Of a stretch of 64,000 nucleotides of DNA, positions 1 through 10,404 are shown piece after piece. Position 1 is the first letter of the stretch. Each line of letters starts with the position of its first letter. The stretch comes from Clarkia xantiana subsp. parviflora (lineage: Eukaryota; Streptophyta; Magnoliopsida; Myrtales; Onagraceae), in the NCBI GenBank assembly GCA_036873135.1, contig JAPTYO010000027.1, positions 2,685,195 to 2,749,194 of the forward strand, read 5' to 3'. A model generated the notes under the pieces. That model made no database searches, was not told the origin of the DNA, and saw only the letters and a list, made by a program, of their open reading frames with translations. The position numbers were made by a program, and so were the translations under genes.

Positions 1-2
1 TG

Positions 3-218
3 GGCAACAGAGTTCTTTATAATCGAATTCCGCCACCATTGGAATCACCAAGGGTCTTCATAGGATCAAAGGCCGAACGGTGGTTCGAGTATCACAAGGC
101 TTGGGGGGATAGCACCAACAAGTGCATAGCCCTTTGGTTGGAAGTCTATGAAGAAATCCATGTTGGACGTCTCCAGGAGGAGATAGCAACCGAGGAGCTA
201 GAATTTGAGCCAACCTAG
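3..218 (+). pseudogene. gag: E gag C-terminal remnant, zinc-knuckle-like region
   Basis: The frame opens at the window edge and ends with TAG at 216-218. Gag coats the element RNA inside virus-like particles in the cytoplasm. The segment around WFEYHKAWGDSTNKC lines up with the gag of element F (WCRYHQTWGHSTNGC at about 59.9 kb) and with the Tat-type knuckle of B1 (YCRFHRANGHDTNHC). Relative to these the first Cys is Phe and one His is Asp, so metal binding is probably lost. After the knuckle comes the usual acidic helical tail. The stop is followed within about 170 bases by a minisatellite and not by protease, which is unusual for a gypsy element. Confidence 0.65.
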
Positions 219-383
219 AGTGGAAATCATCCGAACTATCTTTATTTCATGTTTTAGTATTAAAGTACTTGAAGGAGATCTACAGACTCCACTTATACTT
301 TCCTTTTGTAATAAGTGGCAATATGACTAAATGAATAAGATGCTTTTTAGGGCGCATGAGGAAAGAATAAAAGCACCATCGCT

Positions 384-1062
384 CATAAAAGAGAAGGTGC
401 CATTTCCAAATGAAAATGGGAAGATCCATAAGTACAACTCTTACATATAAAAAGGGGAAGATCCATAAGCACAACCCTTAGATATGAAAAGAGAAAGATC
501 CATATGGACAACCCTTCCTACCGAATAGGGGAAGATCCATACGGATAACTCTTACATATAAAAAGGGGATGATCCATAAGGACAACCCTTACATATGAAA
601 AGAGGAAGATCCATAAGGATAACCCTTCCAACCGAAAATGGGAAGATCCATAAGGATAACCCTTACATATGAAAATGGGAATATCCATAAGGACAACCCT
701 TACATGTGAAAAGGGGAAGATCCATAAAGACAACCCTTCCAACCGAAAAGGGGAACATCCATAAGGACAACCCTTACATATGAAAAGGGGAAGATCTATA
801 AGGAAAACACTTCCTATAGAAAAGGGAAAGATCCATAAGGACAACCCTTCCAACCGAAAAGGGGAAGATCAACTAGGACAACCCTTTCAACCGAAAAGGG
901 GAAGATCCATAAGGACAACCCTTCCAACCGAAAAGGGGAAGATCCATAAGAACAACCCTTGCAATCGAAAAGGGAAAGATTCATAAGGAAAACCCTTCCA
1001 ACAGAAAAGGAGAAGATCCGTAAGGACAACCCTTCGAAAGAAAAAGGGGACATAAGACCCAT
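384..1062. repeat. 37-bp tandem minisatellite of element E
   Basis: The repeat core AAGATCCATAAGGACAACCC recurs with a 37-bp period (for example at 421 and 458) for about 18 units, with scattered substitutions. Open frames in several registers are a by-product of a repeat lacking stops. Arrays of this kind between the coding region and the 3' LTR are known in plant Tat elements, and this one sits between gag and the 3' end of the antisense gene. Confidence 0.9.
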
Positions 1063-1461
1063 AGGGCCACCACGACAGTACAAAGGAAAGGTACGTAAGC
1101 CTTACAACTATAAGCAAACCAACCTTCAATAAGAGGAAATAAAACCCGCAGGGTCACCTCACAAATGAAAGCAAAAAGGAACGTAAGCCCTAAAAGAGAT
1201 AGGCCATCCTAAAAAAGCATCATATTGATAGCAAAACGTGTCTTAAACACACACCAAGCCTTCCACACATACATAAAACTCAAAGAGGACAACAAAGGAA
1301 AGGAAAATCCGAGTATCTAATCCTAAAGACATGAGCTCAATTCTAAAAAAGAAACCTCTCCAAAATAAGTGGGAGGAAAATGGAAATAAATAACGATGAA
1401 GGCAAATAACAGGCATCAATAAAGGACATCATCTCAACAACCCTTCACAAGGGGGAGGTGG
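1063..1461 (-). other. 3' end and flank of E antisense gene, left of D
   Basis: No long frame is visible. In the minus direction this continues the antisense gene that is cut at 29870. A stop (TGA) follows shortly after the junction in one frame, and the T-rich stretch beyond resembles a 3' untranslated region. There is degenerate similarity to the 37-bp unit near 1063-1110. The assignment rests on position, not on homology. Confidence 0.4.
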
Positions 1462-2060
1462 TGTTGGATTACGTGGATGATTACTACGAAAATTTAAACA
1501 CAGGTACATGTCAGTAATTAGAATTACGCAGCGGATGATGTGCACATACCTTAAACCCTTTCCGTAGTCCCCAAGGACCCTGCTGATGGAGTTCACGACC
1601 CACCAGACGGAACCCGTAGATATTCTTTTTAAAGAAGTCCTACGTGGCATAGTCTCCACAACAAAGCCTCTGATCGATTCTAGGCAGTGACGGATCTCTG
1701 GAGTGATTTGCTCTAAGCAAACTGGCACGCCCTTGGTGGTCCAATATGGTTCGGCCGAAACTTGTTCTAGGGGGAGGGTTTTCTCTCAAATCACCACTTA
1801 GGAGGAATTGTGAATTACCCCAAATAAAACCATAACACCCTTTATTTATAGGAGGAGCAAAGTGGACAAAAGTCCACTTTGCCCCTAAACTTAAGTTTCG
1901 GCCGGCCATGTATAAGGGAGGCCCAATATTTTGGGGCTCTCATGTCATTTGGGATTTGGGTCTAGCCCAATTTCCCTAATGTTACATTTACACAATTTCT
2001 TAGATAACATATACATATTAATGGGCTACCAATACGGCGCCTAGTCACCATATGCTAGCA
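1462..2060 (-). repeat. D 3' LTR
   Basis: It runs from TGTTGGATTAC to TATGCTAGCA on the + strand, so TG...CA termini. It matches the 5' LTR at 29270-29869 throughout, including the segment TTAAGTTTCGGCCGGCCATG. A minus-strand TATA box (TATAAATA, complement of 1843-1850) marks the promoter position. Confidence 0.9.
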
Positions 2061-3171
2061 GCTCACACTCGCCGGAATGGGAGGGTGCCTATTAATGTAT
2101 TGTTCTCCAGATCGCATCAACAGTTCACTCTTCTGATCCTGCCCCTGCTGCCGAATAGTTCATACGAGGTTTTCCGTGTGACCGGCGGATACGACGGACA
2201 TCGTGCTACTCATCTGTTAGGAGTGTTGTAGCGCCGAGGAACGTTGATTCCCTATCTCAAATCAACCTGTTTAAAAAAACACCAATTTGTATCGCGATGT
2301 ATCCTAGGTCAACTGATAATTCTCCAATTGCGCAGTTTCCACATAGGAATACTTCTCCAGGGCATCCGCACAAGTTTTCACAACCTTCAACTAATATCCG
2401 GTTGGTGGTCACCTAGTGAATACAAGAGTCGTTGAATTACAGGTGAACTTGACCATCCCCATCGCTCATACCCTTAGTTAAACCCAACCGGTTTCCAAAG
2501 TCGTGGTCACTTGGCCTTTTTCTTCGGCGCTACGCTCGTACGCCGGGAAGCGGAAATTGAGCCAGGCCTTAGGTACGATTTATGATTCCATGAGGATACT
2601 TCGGGTGCCTCTTTATAAGGCTCCCGGGATCAATCACACGCTCGAGGTGAAGAATTTTGCGCCCGTTCGAATCGTGAGGATTCTATCTAGCAAAACTGAG
2701 CATGACCCCGTGGTCGAACGTGGTACGCGTAGTATGAAGCACGCGTCGATAGCATACTCAAACATCATCAGGTGTGGGATATGTCAATAATGCTATCGCA
2801 GATTTTCATCTGTCCCAAAATGTGGTTAATGACGAATAAAGTTCATCACCGACGAAGTGCAAAACGAAGATCATGTCGTGTTACACCGAAACCAAATGAT
2901 CGCTTTGCATAACCAAGTTTCCCAACTGGTTCTTAAGAAGAGGCCCCCCTCTCCTACAAGAGGACCTTGCCCGTGTGACAAGGCAAGGCCCACATTCGAC
3001 ATAATTTATGCAGATGATTGCGTCCTCCTATGACTTAGTTTATAGACCGTACAATGCGATGAAATCAAACATTATGACGTCGATGAATCATAAACTCAAA
3101 TTGCAATTATTTCATTTATCAAAATGTAACTTTCAATTCATCAAAATGTTATCACAGATACGTGCCCAATT
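2061..3171 (-). other. D 3' noncoding region
   Basis: This lies between the RNase H stop and the 3' LTR. About 1.1 kb is long for a copia element. Open frames on the + strand at 2244-2435 and 2503-2790 have no recognisable domain. There is no clear polypurine tract beside the LTR, so part of this may be foreign or heavily mutated. Confidence 0.45.
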
Positions 3172-4957
3172 TTAAAACTTACGCAATCCAAGCAGTTTAA
3201 CATGCTTTTCAAATGTCTCCTCGCGTAATGGTTTTGTTAGCGGGTCTGCCACCATATCATCAGTGGTCGAGTATTCTAAAGTGATTATAGTATCTTCTAC
3301 ACTAGATTTAGCATAATTATATTTCACATCAATATGTTTAGTCCTAATATGGTACTTTGGATTCTTTACTGCTGCAATCACTGCTTGACTGTCAGAGAAC
3401 ACATTCACAGGTTTACTCCCAACATCACCATCAAGCAGCGCAGTAAGAAGCCTTTTTAGCCAGACCGCTTCCTATTCATTTTTAGAGAGAGCAACGAATT
3501 CTGATTCCATTATAGACAGCGTTACACAAGATTGCTTCTTGCTCATCCATGAAATGTCAGCATAAGCAAGAAAAAACACTCCTCTTGTGGTGGACATACG
3601 ATTATCTGGATCGCCACCATGGTCGGCGTCACTGAATCCGATCAATTATAACTTCCTGCCCAGACCACACAGTACATAGTCGATAGTACCTTTCAGATAT
3701 TGTATGATCCACTTTACAGGTTTTAATTGTTGATAGCCAGGGTCTGATTGGAATCTTGCTACTAGGCCCACAGCGTAACAGATGTCCGACCGAGTACAAA
3801 GCATAGCGTACATGAGACTCCCAACCATGCTTAAATACTCTGCACTCCTCATCTGTTCACGCTCTTGCTGGTTCTTCGGGCCGTCGTGCTTTGACAACGC
3901 GCACCCGAGTACTACCAGCGTTTCCACGGGTTTGGCATGCTGTAATTTAAACATTTTCAACTGTTTGTTGATGTAGGCTTCCTGAGATAGACATAATCTC
4001 TGGATGGCACGATCTCTAGTAATTTTAATGCCCAAGATGTACGTAGCCTCTCCCATGTCTTTCATCTCAAATACAGATGCCAACCAGGACTTTGATTCAT
4101 GCATAAAACTCACATCATTTGCGGCAATGAGTATGTAGCCCACGTATAAAGTTAAGATGACGTACGTAGACCCGTAGGTCTTTGTATACACACGTGGATC
4201 CTCGTGGAGATGCACGAATCCGTTTCCTAAGATTTCCTCGTGGAACCCGCGGTACCATTGCCGAGACGATTGTTTAAGACCCTAAATGGATCTTTGGAGT
4301 TTACAAATTTTACGTTCGTTAGAAGGAGTAATGAAACCCTCCGGTTGCTACATATAGATCTCTTCCTCCAGGTTTCCATGGATGAATGCGGTCTTAACAT
4401 CCATTTTGTGCAGCTATAAATCGAGGCTTGTAACCAGGGCTAGGATTGCCCTGGCTGTGGTATACCTCACAGTTGGTGAGTAAGTCTCATCAAAGTCCAC
4501 TCCGTTAAGCTGGGTGTATCCTTTCGCAACCAGTCCAGCTTTGTATCGCTCGACATTTCCATCATCAGTAAATTTCAGTTTCAGAACCCACTTCGCCCTT
4601 ATGGCCATGCGGTTAGCAGGTAAATCAACTTAAGACCACACAAAACTGGCTTTCATTGAGGCGATCTCTTCCTCCATTGCTTTCCTCCATTCCTTCGCTT
4701 GAGGTCCTTTCAACGCTTGTTGAACCGTCACTGGTTCGTCAACAGAAGTTAGGGTAAAGATTTCACCCTTCTCGATGGGATACTGTTTGGGAGAGGTTCG
4801 ATGCCTTTGACTTCGTCTAGCCTCGTTAATCGCATCTTGAGTCTGTACATTGCTCCCACTCTAAATAATGCTATCTATCAGAGCATCACTCCCACTAGGA
4901 ACAAGGGCAATGCTGGAACCTTGACCTACAACTTTTCCTGGACGACCTCTCGGTCTC
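3172..4957 (-). pseudogene. pol: D reverse transcriptase and RNase H remnant
   Basis: Reading right to left: linker, the RT start (KWVLKLKF, RYKAGLVAKGYTQ near 4.55 kb), RT fingers and palm, then copia RNase H ending at 3172 (motifs ESEFVAL, FSDSQAVIAAVKN, TKHIDVKYN). The enzyme would copy element RNA into DNA and remove RNA from the hybrid. The active-site motif YVDD reads YVGY near 4.14 kb, so both catalytic Asp are lost. In-frame stops occur near 4.63, 4.42, 4.35, 4.28 and 3.47 kb. It joins the integrase part at 15663 once B1 is removed. Confidence 0.85.
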
Positions 4958-4962
4958 GGAAC

Positions 4963-5657
4963 TGTTGGATCACGGTGGAACTCCGGTACGGACTTTGACG
5001 GCAATCCTAGCTCCTTTGCTCCACGCAATCCTGCAAGAGGGGATAGACCGGGCGGTGACCCAGAATCCCTCTCCGATGCTTAAATGAGTATTTCGTATGA
5101 CTGGCAAGAAAATAATCTCAGAGTGTATTCAACTCAACGTAAGTGATCTGAGGTGACCTCCTGCCCTTTTATAGGCAAAGAGATGCCTCAGGTACCTGGC
5201 GAACCGTTAGGGGTGGTTAGCCCGTATCCCGCATATCTCAGGCATGATCTCGCGTATCTTAGCCATGCCCCGCGTATCTCGGCCACGCTCCGTGTTAATC
5301 CACGTTCCGCGTATCTCGGCCACGCCCCGCATATCTTGGCTTTATCCTCTGATAACGAGTCCCGACTCCCGTCGGGGACTCCAGAGTTATCTCGTTGTGT
5401 CACCGCTCGGGGCCCCTCGTCATCGTGACTGGGCCAATCATTCTCAGGGATTCATCATCGGGGCCTACTTAAAGGCTTCTCATCGGGAGCTTCCAGCTCC
5501 ACTGTCGGAACCGACTCTGTCGGGACCTTGCCTCGTCGGGACTCCCTTCGTCGGGACCCTTCTCCTAGGTCATCTTGACCTTCCTTTCGGGGCCTGGTGG
5601 GCCTGTTTACCGTTTCCTCGCCGTTACGGGACCTGACGACTATAGTTGGACCCATCA
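4963..5657 (-). repeat. B1 3' LTR
   Basis: 695 bp, + strand reading TGTTGGATCACG ... GGACCCATCA. It contains short tandem units built on CGCGTATCTCGG (about 5240-5340) and repeated TCGTCGGGAC motifs (about 5510-5565). The minus-strand TATA box is the complement of 5167-5173. It lacks 4 bp present in the 5' LTR near 5295. Confidence 0.93.
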
Positions 5658-5699
5658 TTTTCCCCCAAGACATGAGGGACTTTTAGTTCGTCGTGTCTT
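5658..5699 (-). other. B1 polypurine tract with abutting hairpin
   Basis: In element sense, GGGGGAAAA (complement of 5658-5666) lies directly before the LTR and would prime plus-strand DNA synthesis. Just upstream, 5667-5675 (AAGACATGA) pairs with 5691-5699 (TCGTGTCTT), giving a 9-bp stem with one G-T wobble and a loop of about 15 bases. A hairpin occupies the same place in elements E, F, CA and CB. Confidence 0.7.
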
Positions 5700-6043
5700 T
5701 CAACTCCCGATCTTTCAATACTAGAGTCGGGGATCTTTTCCTTGGTTCAGTTACTCAGTTTATCAGTCTTCTCCTCTACGTTTCCTCAGGTTTTTGTGGA
5801 TAACTGTTATATCCCAAGGGTCTTCTCGGTTTCCTAGTGCATTAAATGCAGTAGATAATGGAGTGACGTTTTCGACCCACGTGCCTGATTTTTCGCGCCT
5901 GTCCTTTTCTGAAAAAGTGTTTTTTAGGCCGTTTCATCATTACGCCCGTTGTCCTTCTGCACGTTTCATCTCAACGGTCCAGATTAAGACTCTTCGACTT
6001 CGACGACCCGGATCGAAGTGTCCTTTCAACCGTCTTCTTCGAC

Positions 6044-6050
6044 TATAAAA
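6044..6050 (+). promoter_or_regulatory. TATA box of the B1 antisense gene
   Basis: CTATAAAACC lies about 165 bases upstream of the proposed start codon at 6213 and points along the antisense gene. It lies about 390 bases inside the 3' LTR and is separate from the LTR promoter. Confidence 0.6.
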
Positions 6051-6212
6051 CCCTAGCCACAGTCACAATTTAACTTTTACCGTCTTCGAATTCTCAAAAG
6101 CTCTCTGCGATTCCTCTGCAATTCCAAGCTCTGTGATTTCGAAGGTCTTTGGAGTCTTCCCGATCATCTTTCCGGCGACGTTTCGTTCATCTCCTTCAAC
6201 CTCTACTTCATC

Positions 6213-8229
6213 ATGTCTGGTAAGGAATCCCTCTTCGTTGTTTGTTCGTCTTTTTCTTTCTAATTTTTCCAAGAGTCCCACTGTATTTTCTTGCCCTGGT
6301 TGCTTTTCAGACAGCGGTTCCAGCTCTGAGGGGAGAAAACCCTTTAATTTTGATTATGCTCCAAATGAGATTTCCAATACTGCCTATGATGCAGCTCTCC
6401 GAGAGGGTTGCATCACCATCACCTGGGAACCTCGTTTCCCATATCCTAGGCATCGTCCCTCGAGTGACTCTGAGGTTACTCATCCCCAGAAAGGGGAGGT
6501 GTTTGTCTCCACGGGACAAATTTCAGCGGGGATCAGGTTCCCCTTTTGCGGTAATCTGGTCGAGCTGTGCCATCATTACAGAACACACCCCACCACCTTT
6601 TCTCCCCATGCCATCCGCCTCTGGAACGCCTTTCAAGTCCTCTCTCTCCGACAGAAGTGGGTCTACAGCCTCCAACTCTTCAGAACCTTTTATGGGATGA
6701 AGTGCAACGAGGCGGAGGTTTGCGCCTTCTACCCCCGGATGCCTAAGTGGAGTAAGCAGCAGCTTGCCCGGTACGGTTGGACCAGTGACACCTGGAAGGT
6801 GGTCAAGGGTCGGGGACTCTTGATCGATACAGGGTCCGACAATAGTAGCTGGAAGAGGAGCTACCTTTCTGAAGCTCTTCATCCTCCAGGTGCAGGTCGC
6901 TCGGGAGCTTCCTCGGGTGCTGCAGCTTCCGCCGATGCACCGCCTTCAGCGGGGGTGCCTTCCTCAGCTGGAGAGAAGGCTCCCTCTGGCGAACAGTTTC
7001 GTCAGGTGGAAACTCTGGACTCCTCCGAGGAGACTGGCGGGGTTGACCCCCCTCAACAGCGTCGGAAGGCGGGGCAATCCCCCTTGAAACCAACCCCTCA
7101 GGGGCCGCCTCCTTCGTCTTCTCCGCAGCAGCGGCAGCTATCACCTATCCACGACTTCTCTCCTTCCCCTGTTCGGGCCGAGACGGAGGCGTGCCCTTCC
7201 ATTCCTCGTCCTATCTCTCCCCTTGCTCTCGATGGGGACTTCTACAGGCCCTTCAATTCTTCACAGGCGAATGCCCCCTGGACTCCTATCTAGACGCTCC
7301 AGGGAGTCCCGCTCACACAAGGGGAACAAGACCAAGAGCTGGCCCTGCATCTGCTGGCGGGTTCTATTCTGCCTTCTATGCGGCATCCGATTTACCTCAA
7401 TCGGACGCATATGCAGCGGGATGTCAGGGAGATGGCTGTGCGCCACATAGAGGTGAGACTTTTGCCTCTTCCTTGTTGATGATAAATCGGGTCGTTTGTC
7501 CTTTAACACTTTTCCTTTTGATTGCAGGAGCTCGGGGACTTCAACCGCCTCATCGGGTATGTCATTGCCTATGATGAGGCCCGGGAGCGGGACCGAGGAG
7601 TCCGCGAGCAGCTTCAGGCGGATCTCAAGGCCTCCCAGTCTTCACGGGGGAAGCTTGCCAAAGAGCTGGCTGTCCTCAATCAGAAGATTCGGGACCTCCA
7701 GCAGCAGATCGCGGACTCCGAGGGGCTCTTGAGGCAAGAGCGGCAGGAGCGGGGGGCAGTTGTGGACCGGCTGACCCAGGAGAAGAAGGCTGCTGAGGAC
7801 CAACTGGTCCTTGAGAAGAAGGCTTTGGAGGAGCTGATCGCGGGATTTCCTGCGCAGTTGGCCGAAGCGGAGGCAAAGGGTCGGGAGGACTATCGGAAGT
7901 CGGAGGGCTTCCAAGCTGATGCCATGAAGTTCTTTGGCGCGGAGGTGGAGAATACCCTCTTCAATGCGGTTGAGGAGCTCCACCTGGAGTACGGGGATGC
8001 TATCAACTTCGACAAGTCTCCTTCTCTCGCTCCTTTTGCGAAGAAGTATTTTGCTCTTTCCGAGGAGAGTGATGGGGAGATTACCCCCGTAATTGTCGAA
8101 GACGCTTCTGAACTTCCAAGTGCGGACGCCCCGATAGTCAATCCTCCAGAAGCCAATCCTGTGGATCCCTCTGCTACTGACTCCGCGGACCCAGCTGCTG
8201 CCGATGCTGCCGACAAGGACCAAGCTTGA
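6213..8229 (+). CDS. B1 antisense gene (three exons), gypsy-type transposon domain plus coiled coil
   Basis: The proposed exons are 6213-6219, 6311-7452 and 7528-8229; introns begin GT (GTAAGG, GTGAGA) and end in TTTTCAG and TTGCAG, and the frame is kept across both junctions, giving about 616 codons. The N-terminal part (about residues 20-170, including the IRFPFCGNLVELCHHY segment) resembles the family called putative gypsy-type transposon protein. A Ser/Pro/Ala-rich linker follows. Exon 3 is a long Glu/Lys/Gln-rich coiled coil with an acidic tail. Antisense extra genes are known in Tat elements, but their role is unknown. TAG at 7291-7293 interrupts the frame; sense coding resumes in the same frame and continues to the splice site, so this looks like one nonsense mutation (possibly CAG to TAG). 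Related genes occur in E, F and CA. Confidence 0.75.
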
Positions 8230-8384
8230 ATATTTTTATCTTTTAGGGTCCTTGTATTTTCTTCTCTTTTGTCATCATCGGGCCTTTGAGCCCTTATCAA
8301 TATCAAACTTCTCTGGTTCCGATCTTTTGTTGCACTTCTCCGAGTGACTTTACTTATACGCGCTTAAGTCGAAGCTTCGACACT

Positions 8385-9312
8385 TAAGACATTCTCGTAC
8401 GTCTTTCCCGGCGATTTAATAACTTGCACCACTTAAGGCGACTTAACTCCATGCATCACTTAAGACGACTTAATTCTGCGCACCACTTAAGGCGACTTGG
8501 TTTCATGCATCACTTAAGACGACTTTATATTACTTAGAGCAAATCTAAGAATCGTGCATCACTTAAGACGTCTTTTCTCGGGCATCACTTAAGACGACTT
8601 TCGGATACTTAGAATAAATCTAAGCATCATGCACCACTCAAGGCGACATAGTCCCGCGCATCACTTAAGACGACTTTATATTACTTAGAATAAATCTAAG
8701 CATCGTGCACCACTCAAGGCGACTTTTCTCGTGCACCACTTAAGGCGACTTTCATCGTGCACCACTGAAGGCGACTCTCATCGTGCACCACTGGAGGCGA
8801 CTTTCATCGTGCACCACTGAAGGCGACTTTCATCGTGCACCACTGAAGGCGACTTTCATCGTGCACCACTGAAGGCGACTTTCATCGTGCACCACTGAAG
8901 GCGACTTTCATCGTGCACCACTGAAGGCGACTTTCATCGTGCACCACTGAAGGCGACTTTTCATCGTGCACCACTTAAGGCGACTTTCATCGTGCACCAC
9001 TGAAGGCAACTCTCATCATGCACCACTGAAGGCGACTTTCATCGTGCACCACTGAAGGCGACTTTTACACTTAATATAAATCTAAGGACAACTCTTATTT
9101 GGAAGCAACCTCTTTATTTATTGATGGCATAAGATTGGCTTACATCGAATTAAACGATAAATAGCATACACCACTTAAGGCGATTTTACATCGGACACCA
9201 CTTAAGGTGACTTTTTCGGGCACCACTTAAGGCGACTTAATCGGGCACCACTTAAGGCGACTTTATCGGGCACCACTTAAGGCGACTTTATCGGGCACCA
9301 CTTAAGGCGACT
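8385..9312. repeat. 26-bp tandem minisatellite of B1
   Basis: The core GTGCACCACTGAAGGCGACT recurs about every 26 bp, most regularly from 8730 to 9065. Degenerate units on both sides carry the variants CACTTAAGACGACTT and GGGCACCACTTAAGGCGACT; the last block (about 9170-9312) has a 25-bp period. It separates the antisense gene stop (8229) from the integrase stop (9317). A non-repeat stretch near 9065-9165 divides it. There is no coding potential. Confidence 0.9.
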
Positions 9313-9316
9313 TTCT

Positions 9317-10404
9317 TCAAGCATGGTGTTTCTTCAAGTGTTCGCCACTGAAAGAATGCTTTAATGTTCTGCCATCGAGGTCTTCCAACTTGTATGCATT
9401 TGGAGCTGGCATCCCCACGATCTTATAAGGTCCTTCCCATTTTGGTGATATCTTGTTGATTCGATCCAAAAGGGTTAACTCGTTGCGACGCCAAACCAGC
9501 TCCCCGACAAAGAACTGTCGGGACTTCACTCGCCGATTGTAGTACCTGGCCGTCGCTAAACGCATTCGAGCTTGGACTTCATCGGCTTCCTGCCTCTTCT
9601 CTTCGAGTAAGTCCAAGTCCAGACGTCTCACTTCGTCGTTCGTTAGGGGCTCGTAATATCTCATCCGATGGGACGCCACAGCTACCTCCACAGGTGCGAC
9701 AGCTTCCGTGCCATAAACGAGGCCAAACGGAGTCTCCCCTGTTGATCGTTTGGGTGTCGTTCTAACAGCCCAAAGTACATTTTCCAGTTCATTCAGCCAC
9801 TTGCCCTTCAAGGCGTAGACCCTCTTCTTCAGGCCATCCATCACGATTTTGTTGGCTGACTCCACCTGGCCATTAGTCTGAGCATGGCGTACGGAGGCGG
9901 TCCGATGCTCAATGTTCAATTCTTCCAGATACTCCCTCACTTGAGATCCGTTAAATGGTGGGCCATTGTCGCTGATCGCCACCTTAAGAATCCCGTATCT
10001 GGATACGATGTGGGTTTGGAGGAACTTGACGATCTGGTTCCCCGTTGTTCTGGCCAATGCCTTCGCCTCTATCCATTTCGAAAAATAATCGATAGCTACA
10101 AGTAAATACTTACATTGTCCTTGTGCTTGTGGAAGAGGTCCCACCAAGTCGATGCCCCACTGCGCGAAGGGCCAAGCGCTCTTGATGGACGTCAGGTTGG
10201 CGGCCGGAGCCACGATACTTGGGGCGTACCTCTGGCACGCGTCGCATGATCGGACCAACGCTGTTGCTTCTTTGTTCATCGTGGGCCAATAGTAGCCTAA
10301 GTTCAACACCTTCCTCAAAATGGATCGGGCCCCTTCGTGACAAGCCGCGACCCCCTCATGCATTTCCTTCAGGATTCAATTGGTGTCGGGTTCTGCTACA
10401 CACT
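9317..10404 (-). pseudogene. pol: B1 integrase
   Basis: Integrase inserts element DNA into the genome. The zinc-binding region (HEGVAACHEG ... CDACQRYA) is at about 10.36-10.23 kb. The catalytic core shows the first Asp in WGIDLVGPLP, the second in ISDNGPPF and the Glu in GQVESANK. After that comes the C-terminal domain ending GEHLKKHHA at 9317. TGA at 10376-10378 (CGA in a functional frame, by comparison with B2) lies between RNase H and the zinc region, and the frame is shifted just upstream, so integrase cannot be made as part of the polyprotein. The 10363 start is only the first Met after the stop. Confidence 0.88.

Noticed and set aside
384..1062. CRISPR-like regular spacing
   Set aside because: The whole 37-bp unit repeats with drift and there are no unique spacers; it is a minisatellite in a plant element.
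280..1129. Several overlapping open frames on both strands
   Set aside because: They are by-products of a stop-free tandem repeat and show only repeat-encoded residues.
2244..2790. Two + strand open frames right of the D 3' LTR
   Set aside because: Short, no domain, in the 3' noncoding part of D.
5153..5636. Open frames inside the B1 LTR (also at 15203-15609 and 28047-28654)
   Set aside because: They fall across LTR promoter and sub-repeat sequence, and recur only because the LTR recurs.
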